In this document: piece after piece, positions 1 to 5,029 of the stretch
Layout of the letters: each line of letters starts with the position of its first letter
How positions within the stretch are numbered: position 1 is the stretch's first letter
Origin: Firmicutes bacterium UBA2296
GTDB lineage: Bacteria; Bacillota; UBA994
NCBI GenBank assembly: GCA_002345475.1
Contig: DDWC01000177.1
Coordinates: 1 to 7,811 of the forward strand
Direction of reading: 5' to 3'
Length of the DNA stretch: 7,811 nucleotides
The notes under the pieces: model-generated
Told to the model about the DNA's origin: nothing
Databases searched by the model: none
What the model saw: only the letters and a program-made list of their open reading frames with translations
Translations under genes and position numbers: made by a program

Positions 1-22
1 TGGGCACAGCATGCTGTGCCCC
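1..22. repeat. 22-bp palindromic repeat, copy 1
   Basis: Bases 2-21 form a perfect 20-bp palindrome (arm GGGCACAGCA followed directly by its reverse complement). With one flanking base on each side (T before, C after), the 22-bp sequence is identical to 1880-1901. It could form a hairpin or cruciform, or bind a dimeric protein. No T-run follows, so it is not a standard terminator. It resembles dispersed intergenic palindromes (REP-like) known from many bacteria; membership of such a family here is inferred. Confidence 0.75.
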
Positions 23-36
23 TTGTATCATGATAG

Positions 37-46
37 CTGTGGATAA
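37..46 (-). repeat. 10-bp inverted repeat, left copy; contains a consensus DnaA box
   Basis: CTGTGGATAA at 37-46 is the exact reverse complement of TTATCCACAG at 1798-1807. Both contain TTATCCACA, the textbook DnaA-box sequence. The two copies face each other across the transposase gene. They may be subterminal repeats of the insertion sequence, DnaA-binding sites or chance matches. A 10-bp match between two flanks of about 270 bp is expected by chance in only a small fraction of cases. Confidence 0.35.
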
Positions 47-109
47 GTGTTCGACCAGGGGGAATCTAAAAACCCTTTGTTGAATAGTTCAGGCAGGCCG
101 GGGACTCTA

Positions 110-121
110 CTGTGCCCCTTG
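110..121 (+). repeat. 12-bp direct repeat of the palindrome's right arm
   Basis: CTGTGCCCCTTG at 110-121 exactly repeats 14-25, which is the right half of the first palindrome plus its downstream flank. The left half of the palindrome is not present here (the preceding bases are GGGACTCTA). It may be a degenerate or partial copy of the palindromic repeat, or a boundary relic of transposition. Confidence 0.4.
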
Positions 122-138
122 GGAGCCTGGGAATCTAG

Positions 139-252
139 GACTGCCCATTAACGTAGATTGTAACCTGGTCCTGCGCTGAACCGATTAAGGAAATTGAGGT
201 GCTCTGTCTAGGGCAGTCTCTTATCACTGACAAGGCTGGTGTTTGCAGGACC
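139..252 (+). other. Interleaved inverted repeats in the 5' non-coding flank of the transposase gene
   Basis: Two perfect 8-bp inverted repeats interleave. GACTGCCC (139-146) pairs with GGGCAGTC (211-218), and GGTCCTGC (167-174) pairs with GCAGGACC (245-252). The A-B-A'-B' order means a pseudoknot or two alternative folds in the transcript. IS110-group elements encode their bridge RNA in the left non-coding end, so this is one candidate location; it may instead be a structured leader of the transposase mRNA. No promoter in this stretch could be called with confidence. Confidence 0.3.
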
Positions 253-278
253 CAACGACCCGTGCCTAAATACATGTG

Positions 279-285
279 AAGGAGG
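279..285 (+). promoter_or_regulatory. Ribosome binding site that sets the transposase start
   Basis: AAGGAGG is a near-perfect Shine-Dalgarno sequence ending 8 nt before the TTG at 294. The upstream in-frame GTG at 276 would place this ribosome binding site inside the coding region, so the TTG at 294 is preferred as the start. Confidence 0.75.
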
Positions 286-293
286 AGAGCCGG

Positions 294-1607
294 TTGTCTG
301 AAGTGAGTGTCGGTATTGATCTGGGAGTTACAGCCCAACATGAAGCCTACATTCTGGGCCCTGCAGGGAAGAAGACGTTCAGGTTCTTTACAACTGTTGA
401 CGAGATTGATGCGCTGGTCAATCTGGCACGGTCCACGGCGGAGCACCCGGAGGATAAGATCATCTTTGTTTTGGAACCCACCGGGAGGTCTTGGATTGCC
501 ATCTCAAGGGTACTGAAGGCTCAAGGCTATGATGTATACATGGTCAATGCCAAGCGGGTTAAACATTACCGTAGCTACCTAAACGGCAAGAGGAAAACCG
601 ACAAGCTTGACGCCAAGGTCCTAGCGGCCATGGGCAGGGATTATGAAGTGCTAACACCTGTTGTGATCCCTAGGGAAGAGATAATGGTGCTGCAGATACT
701 GACCCGAGAACGTGTTAGATTACAGGAACTGGCAACCAGCGAAAAGAAGCGCATCAAAGCTCTGTGCCATGACATTCTGCCCGGACTCTCTAGCTTGCTC
801 GGAGATAACTTCTACCATAAAGCTTGGCGACCTTTCTTAAGTAAGTTCATAAATCCTTTTGACATCATGCGGGCTGGCCAGGCGGGTCTTAGCGACTTTT
901 TGGCCAGGCATGATGCAAAAGCTGATGACTTGAAGCTAGTCCCGTTTGTCCTCAACTTGGCTAGCGAAGTCTGCAAATTGCACGGTATTGAAAACAAGAT
1001 GTATTTCCAGGCCATAGCCCTAACCATGGGCAATTACTTGGACATACTAGATACATGTGAGAGCAAAGTTGAGGAACACGACAAGCTCATTGCAGTAAAC
1101 TATCCCGCAGCGCATCCCTCGCGGGTCGTCGAGACTGTTCCAGGCGTGGGTCGTATTCTTGCTCCAGTCCTCATAGCATGCACAGGGGACCCGGACAGAT
1201 TCAGCAGCCTAAAGAAGTATAAAGGATATTCCGGCTTTATCCCTGAGGTGAGTGAGTCTGGTGAACGCGCAGCTCCAGGCCTTAGGATGACTAAGCAAGG
1301 GCCTAACCACTTGAAACGAGCTCTTTATCTGGCCGCAGACCGTGCCCGTAGGTGGGACATTGAGCTAGCGCGCATTTACTATAAAGCCATGACGGAGAAA
1401 GGCCATTGCCATGCTCAGGCCGTATGTGTCGTGGCAAACAATCTCGCAGGTCGGATCCTGACCATCCTTAAGGAAGATCGACCTTACGTTATCCGTGACC
1501 CTAAGGGAGCGCCAATCTCCCGGACAGAGGCTAACCAATACATTTTGAAGCATTTGACGGTACCTGAGCACATCCGCCAGCGCAAGCGTAGCCGTAAAAC
1601 AGCATAA
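294..1607 (+). CDS. IS110-family transposase (RNA-guided DEDD recombinase)
   Basis: A protein of 437 residues from the TTG start; an upstream GTG at 276 would give 443. The N-terminal RuvC-like DEDD_Tnp_IS110 domain shows GID at Asp9, LEPTG at Glu61 and KTDKLDAKVLA with Asp103 and Asp106, so all four acidic residues are present. The C-terminal Tnp_IS110 domain shows the helix-hairpin-helix-like VPGVGRILAP (282-291), then GYSGFIPEVSESG (311-323) and the GPNHLKRALYLAA segment (336-348). The catalytic serine expected in this domain is probably Ser322 in the SG pair, though Ser318 and Ser320 are close. The tail (residues 425-437) is strongly basic. In this family the enzyme uses a non-coding guide RNA from the element to join donor and target DNA without target duplication. 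The reading frame has no stop or frameshift and all motifs are present, so it is probably active. Family call is firm; subgroup (IS110 or IS1111) is not settled. Confidence 0.95.
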   Translation: MSEVSVGIDLGVTAQHEAYILGPAGKKTFRFFTTVDEIDALVNLARSTAEHPEDKIIFVLEPTGRSWIAISRVLKAQGYDVYMVNAKRVKHYRSYLNGKRKTDKLDAKVLAAMGRDYEVLTPVVIPREEIMVLQILTRERVRLQELATSEKKRIKALCHDILPGLSSLLGDNFYHKAWRPFLSKFINPFDIMRAGQAGLSDFLARHDAKADDLKLVPFVLNLASEVCKLHGIENKMYFQAIALTMGNYLDILDTCESKVEEHDKLIAVNYPAAHPSRVVETVPGVGRILAPVLIACTGDPDRFSSLKKYKGYSGFIPEVSESGERAAPGLRMTKQGPNHLKRALYLAADRARRWDIELARIYYKAMTEKGHCHAQAVCVVANNLAGRILTILKEDRPYVIRDPKGAPISRTEANQYILKHLTVPEHIRQRKRSRKTA

Positions 1608-1610
1608 GAA

Positions 1611-1781
1611 GGAGAGACTCTTACATCCGCATACGAGGCAGTCAAAGACTCCTCAGGTTAGTGCGAATCGTCTCTCCGGGCAATAGTGTAACTTACATTC
1701 AAAAAAACGTAAAGTCACAGCCCAGAGGATGTCTGCAAACACCGCATGCCATTTATTCACCTTTATTACACGAAACGGCAT
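1611..1781 (+). ncRNA. Candidate bridge/seek guide RNA region: three consecutive stem-loops 3' of the transposase gene
   Basis: The fold begins 3 nt after the transposase stop. Stem-loop 1: GGAGAGAC (1611-1618) pairs with GTCTCTCC (1670-1677); inside it, 1625-1631 pairs with 1662-1668 with one mismatch, then GAGG (1635-1638) with CCTC (1651-1654) and GTC with GAC around an AAA loop. The helices are separated by asymmetric internal loops. Stem-loop 2: GGGC (1678-1681) pairs with GCCC (1720-1723), enclosing GTG/CAC and CTTAC/GTAAAG with one bulge. Stem-loop 3: ATGCC (1746-1750) pairs with GGCAT (1777-1781), extended by TTT/AAA across a mismatch. A chain of stem-loops with internal loops is the known layout of IS110/IS1111 guide RNAs, and IS1111-group elements carry it downstream of the transposase. 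The pairings are seen in sequence; the function is inferred. RNA ends are unknown. Confidence 0.4.
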
Positions 1782-1797
1782 TCACAGAGCGCGTTAG

Positions 1798-1807
1798 TTA
1801 TCCACAG
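1798..1807 (+). repeat. 10-bp inverted repeat, right copy; contains a consensus DnaA box
   Basis: TTATCCACAG is the exact reverse complement of 37-46. It lies 190 bp after the transposase stop and just after the third predicted stem-loop, a plausible place for a right subterminal repeat. It includes the consensus DnaA box TTATCCACA. Confidence 0.35.
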
Positions 1808-1830
1808 AAAAGGCTTGAATCATATTAGGA

Positions 1831-1845
1831 AATCTACATTAAGGG
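1831..1845 (-). repeat. Imperfect inverted repeat partner of 144-159
   Basis: AATCTACATTAAGGG here is the reverse complement of CCCATTAACGTAGATT at 144-159, apart from one extra base and one substitution. As an alternative to the DnaA-box-like pair, it could mark the subterminal ends of the insertion sequence, giving an element of roughly 1.7 kb. A chance match is possible at this length. Confidence 0.25.
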
Positions 1846-1879
1846 ACGTTGGAAGTGGAAGCTGCGACTAAAGGGGCGG

Positions 1880-1901
1880 TGGGCACAGCATGCTGTGCCC
1901 C
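1880..1901. repeat. 22-bp palindromic repeat, copy 2
   Basis: Identical over all 22 bases to 1-22; the 20-bp perfect palindrome is at 1881-1900. It lies between the insertion sequence and the heptad repeat array, 107 bp beyond the stop codon of the opposing operon. It could fold in transcripts from either side, but neither strand shows a T-run after it, so intrinsic termination is not supported. Confidence 0.75.
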
Positions 1902-1926
1902 TACGGTAGGGATGTTTCGCATCTGG

Positions 1927-2005
1927 CTGGGGCCTGGCGCCTAACGTCTAACGTCTGCCCCCTGGCGGCTGGCGGCTGGCGGCTGGCGGCTGGCGGCTGG
2001 CGGCT
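1927..2005. repeat. Heptad tandem repeat array (CTGGCGG units with variant units)
   Basis: Six perfect CTGGCGG units occupy 1962-2003, followed by a partial CT. In the same 7-base register upstream lie CTGGGGC (1927-1933), CTGGCGC (1934-1940), CTAACGT twice (1941-1954) and CTGCCCC (1955-1961), so eleven successive heptads begin with CT. The next seven bases (2004-2010, CTCGCTA) also begin with CT and include the stop codon of the PolX gene on the other strand. This resembles the short tandemly repeated heptanucleotide sequences reported in several bacterial lineages. It is intergenic and lies in the 3' untranslated region of the minus-strand operon. Confidence 0.85.
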
Positions 2006-2007
2006 CG

Positions 2008-3636
2008 CTACAGCTTGATCTCAAACAAATCGTCCCGGCGCAGCCCAGCTTTGTTGGCGATGTTAAGGCCATAGCTGACGTGGGTTAGATGCTCGGGGTG
2101 ATGGGCATCGGGGTTGATGGCAACCTTGACTCCGGCCTTTCGTGCGGCTAGGCAGTGGCGCCAGCCAATATCCATGCGATGGGGGTTGGCGTTTAGCTCA
2201 AGGGCCGTGCCGCTCTGCTTACAGGCGGCAAGAACTGCGTCGAAGTCGAAGTCATACCCCGGGCGGCCGAGAAGAATGCGTCCGGTGAGATGGCCAATTA
2301 TGTCCACGTGGGGGTTCAGCGCGGCCCGGACGAGTCGGGCCGTCATGTCCTCGCGGGACATGCGAAACTGTGAATGCACCGAGGCCACCACAAAGTCGAA
2401 CTGGGCGAGGATCTCTTCTGGGTAGTCGAGACTGCCGTCAGCCAGGATATCTGACTCAATGCCCCGCAGGATGCGCAGGCCGGACAGTTCAGGTATTTCG
2501 TTAAGCCTGTTGATCTCGTCCCATTGTTCTCTAAGTCTGTCCACGGTAAGTCCCCGGGCGTATACGGCAGTCTGGCTGTGATCGGCAATACCCAAGTACT
2601 TAAATCCAGCCCCTTTGGCTGCTCGAGCCAGATCCAGAATTGACGCTGAACCATCGCTGTAGGTGCTGTGCACGTGCAGAACTCCCGGTATGTCCGCCAT
2701 GGTGAGGATTGGTCCTGCGTCCTCGGCCATGAGCTGCTCATCCTCTCGCTGCCAGGGCTCTCTGAAAGGCTCAGTAAAAGCGGCGAAGTACTCCATTTCG
2801 CTGGGGGCTAAGTGTTCTGCCGACGCCCCAATGGACGCCAGGTAGTCATCGCTGCCGGTGTGCCAGGCCATGGCAGTTCCCAGCTGCGCTGGGGCATAAA
2901 GATACAACGCCACTTTGACTCCCTCGCGCTCCCCCACATAGGCCGTGCCTCCCGGGACAGGTGGGAACACAGGATTCTCGTCCGGCGCTAACCAGCCAGG
3001 AAAGGTTACGTCATCTGTCGGATCTGCCGTTACCACGAACTTCAGGCCGTCTGTGACCGGAAGAAGACGACGGTACTCCCCTGCTATGTCCAGCGAAGCC
3101 AGGCCGGCAACCTGACGGAGCTCAGACAGGAGCGTTTCGGCCAGGTCTTCAACATCGGCGAAGAGCCTCTTGCCTCTTTCGGATTTGAGACGAGCAATGG
3201 ACTCCAGCGCCTTCTCCTGGGTCTTGTGGCCAAAGCCATGCAAGGTAATAAGACGATTTTCGTTACAGGCGTATTCGAGCTCAGCCAGCGAGGAAATGCC
3301 TAATTCGTGGTACAGGGCACTCACCTTGCGCGGTCCGAAGCCCGGAACGCGCAGCACTTCCCACAGGCCGTCCGGCCATACTGAATCAAGGTCTGTCCTG
3401 ACAGGCAAGACCCCTGTGGCGGCAAAGGCCGATATCTGAGCGAAAAGTGAGTTGCCAATGCCCTTTATCTCCAGGGCTTTTTTCTCCTGGGTCAGTTCCT
3501 CCAGCGTGTAGGGCGAATCCTCCACCAGGCGCGAAGCGCTGAGATAGGCTCGGGAACGAAAAGACTTGGGTTCCAGCACCTCCAGCATGACCCCTGCTTC
3601 GTACAGTGCGGTAACCAGTTTGCTTTTTTCGCTCAT
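2008..3636 (-). CDS. polX: PolX-family protein with degenerate polymerase site and intact PHP phosphoesterase domain
   Basis: A protein of 542 residues, close to the usual 570 or so of bacterial PolX. The N-terminal 8-kDa-like domain and helix-hairpin-helix motifs are visible: IKGIGNSL (57-64), VPGFGPRKV (97-105) and LHGFGHKT (132-139). The palm shows GEYRR (186-190) where PolX normally has GS-x-RR. The catalytic DxD expected just after it reads G197-L-K199, so both metal-binding Asp are missing. The TGSDDY segment (260-265) and the REDE region (297-300) still match PolX. The C-terminal PHP domain (about 316-542) keeps all nine expected ligands: His321, His323, Asp328, His353, Glu394, His421, His449, Asp510 and His512. 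In PolX this domain provides Mn-dependent 3'-5' exonuclease and phosphoesterase activity for repair. Inference: a repair nuclease or phosphatase without polymerase activity. Its start overlaps the upstream stop codon as ATGA, with GGGGAAG as ribosome binding site, so it is probably translationally coupled. Confidence 0.9.
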   Translation of the reverse strand: MSEKSKLVTALYEAGVMLEVLEPKSFRSRAYLSASRLVEDSPYTLEELTQEKKALEIKGIGNSLFAQISAFAATGVLPVRTDLDSVWPDGLWEVLRVPGFGPRKVSALYHELGISSLAELEYACNENRLITLHGFGHKTQEKALESIARLKSERGKRLFADVEDLAETLLSELRQVAGLASLDIAGEYRRLLPVTDGLKFVVTADPTDDVTFPGWLAPDENPVFPPVPGGTAYVGEREGVKVALYLYAPAQLGTAMAWHTGSDDYLASIGASAEHLAPSEMEYFAAFTEPFREPWQREDEQLMAEDAGPILTMADIPGVLHVHSTYSDGSASILDLARAAKGAGFKYLGIADHSQTAVYARGLTVDRLREQWDEINRLNEIPELSGLRILRGIESDILADGSLDYPEEILAQFDFVVASVHSQFRMSREDMTARLVRAALNPHVDIIGHLTGRILLGRPGYDFDFDAVLAACKQSGTALELNANPHRMDIGWRHCLAARKAGVKVAINPDAHHPEHLTHVSYGLNIANKAGLRRDDLFEIKL

Positions 3637-5027
3637 GAGACTATCTTCCCCGGGTTGAGGATGCCACGGGGATCGAAGGCCTGTTTAATGCCCCGCATCA
3701 GGCTGATTATGGCCGGGTTCTCTTCCTGGGCCAGGTAGGCCAGCTTGCTGCTACCGATGCCATGCTCCCCCGAAACCTTGCCGCCCAGCTCGGTGGCCCG
3801 GTCATAAAGCATAACCATAGAACGGTGCAGCAGTTCCTGCCAGAGCCTGTCGTCCTGATCGCCCCGCAGCATATATACATGGAGATTGCCGTCGCCGGCG
3901 TGCCCAAAACTCATGATTTTCAGGCCGACTTTCTGCTCCACCTCGCGGGTGAAGCGGATGAAATCTGCCACCCTGGCCCGGGGTACTACCACATCGCATT
4001 CCTCGAGCTCGGGGCTTTCTGCCTTGATAGCTTCGAGGAAGGCTCCGCGAGCAGACCAGATTGTTTCCTGGCGATCGGCTGTAGCCGAGATGAACACGTC
4101 GATGGCGCCCCGGGAAAGACACAATTGCGCCACTTCTTCGTAGGCTTTCTCGACTTCGTCGCTGCTGTTACCGTCAAAGGATAGCAAAAGGTAAGCGTCG
4201 GCAGAGTTGTCGGGGAACTCGCGCCCCAGCAGACGCTCGGCGGCAGAGATTACACCACGTTCCATGAACTCCACCGCGGTAGGCGTACTGCGGGAGCGGA
4301 TTATCTCGGGAACCGTATCGATGGCCATTTCCAGAGTGGGAAACGGTATGAGCAGGCTGACCACTTCTTTTGGCAGCGGTAAGAGCCGCAAAGTGGCCTG
4401 TGTAATGACGCCCAACGTGCCCTCTGAACCGACAAAGAGGTCTTTCAGGGCGTAACCTGAACTGTTCTTCACCACATTGCCGCCTACTTCAATGACTTCG
4501 CCTCCGGGCAGGACAACTTCCAGAGCACGGATGTAGTCACGGGTGACGCCGTATTTCACCGCCCGCATGCCGCCGGCATTGGTAGAAATATTGCCGCCTA
4601 TGGTGGCGCTCTTTTCGCCCGGGTCGGGAGGATAGAAGAGTCCCCGTTCTTCAACATATTGGCTGACTTCCATCAGTAGCACGCCGGGTTCCACCACCAG
4701 GGAGAGGTTGTCGTCATCGAGGGCGTGAATGTGGTTCATCTTGCTGAGATCGAGCAGTATGCCGCCGTATAGGGGCACGCAACCGCCCACCAGTCCTGTG
4801 CCCTGTCCCCGCGGGGTGACAGGAATGCGCCGCTCGTTGGCGTAGCGCAGCAGGGAAACCACCTCGTCCCGTGAAACGGCATGGACCAGAGCTTCTGGCA
4901 TGGAGACCACAGAACCCATCTCGTCATGCCCATAATCGCTTACTATATCTTCGCCCACAATGAGGCGCTCGCCGAAAACACCCTTGAGGAAATCCACGTC
5001 CGCAGAACTTAGGACGGCGTAGTTCAT
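3633..5027 (-). CDS. FAD-linked 2-hydroxyacid dehydrogenase (GlcD/LctD-like, probable D-lactate dehydrogenase)
   Basis: A protein of 464 residues, the usual length for the GlcD family. The FAD-binding PCMH domain shows PRGQGTGLVGG (72-82), GGNISTNAGGMRAVKYG (144-160) and GSEGTLGVI (200-208). The FAD_oxidase_C domain shows FGHAGDGNLH (374-383) and SGEHGIG (419-425), supplying His376, His383, Glu420 and His421, the conserved catalytic and metal-binding positions. It ends with FDPRGILNPGK (451-461). There is no signal peptide or membrane segment, so it is cytosolic. Placement directly after etfB and etfA, with a 2-nt gap, matches lctD of the Acetobacterium woodii LctBCD complex, where lactate is oxidised with NAD+ at the expense of reduced ferredoxin. 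Glycolate or 2-hydroxyglutarate are other possible substrates; the sequence does not decide. The ribosome binding site GGGAG lies inside the end of etfA. Confidence 0.92.
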   Translation of the reverse strand: MNYAVLSSADVDFLKGVFGERLIVGEDIVSDYGHDEMGSVVSMPEALVHAVSRDEVVSLLRYANERRIPVTPRGQGTGLVGGCVPLYGGILLDLSKMNHIHALDDDNLSLVVEPGVLLMEVSQYVEERGLFYPPDPGEKSATIGGNISTNAGGMRAVKYGVTRDYIRALEVVLPGGEVIEVGGNVVKNSSGYALKDLFVGSEGTLGVITQATLRLLPLPKEVVSLLIPFPTLEMAIDTVPEIIRSRSTPTAVEFMERGVISAAERLLGREFPDNSADAYLLLSFDGNSSDEVEKAYEEVAQLCLSRGAIDVFISATADRQETIWSARGAFLEAIKAESPELEECDVVVPRARVADFIRFTREVEQKVGLKIMSFGHAGDGNLHVYMLRGDQDDRLWQELLHRSMVMLYDRATELGGKVSGEHGIGSSKLAYLAQEENPAIISLMRGIKQAFDPRGILNPGKIVS

Positions 5028-5029
5028 GG

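Larger units (their letters stand above)
22..1879 (+). mobile_element. IS110-family insertion sequence (ends not resolved)
   Basis: The element is identified by its DEDD transposase gene (294-1607). IS110 and IS1111 elements usually lack terminal inverted repeats and make no target duplication, so the ends cannot be read directly. The span given is simply the interval between the two identical palindromes. Two inverted-repeat pairs could mark subterminal ends: CTGTGGATAA at 37-46 with its complement at 1798-1807, and 144-159 with 1831-1845. They are not nested in a consistent order, so at most one pair can be the real ends. By eye the element is less GC-rich than the minus-strand operon, consistent with acquired DNA. 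The gene looks intact and is convergent with the neighbouring operon. Confidence 0.7.

Noticed and set aside
135..446. Minus-strand open frame of 103 codons across the start of the transposase gene
   Set aside because: It overlaps the transposase antisense, has no recognisable motif, and covers the structured 5' flank.
1701..1707. A7 run as a minus-strand terminator T-tract
   Set aside because: No GC-rich hairpin precedes it on the minus strand, and it lies in the loop of the second predicted stem-loop.
1661..1828. GTG-started frame of 55 codons after the transposase gene
   Set aside because: No ribosome binding site at a suitable distance and no recognisable motif, and it overlaps the predicted stem-loops.
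1881..1900. Palindrome as an intrinsic terminator for either operon
   Set aside because: The hairpin is strong but no T-run follows on either strand.
1962..2003. CRISPR-like array
   Set aside because: The units are 7 bp and contiguous with no spacers; this is a simple tandem repeat.
3762..4184. Plus-strand open frame of 140 codons opposite the dehydrogenase gene
   Set aside because: Antisense shadow of conserved FAD_oxidase_C motifs; no independent support.
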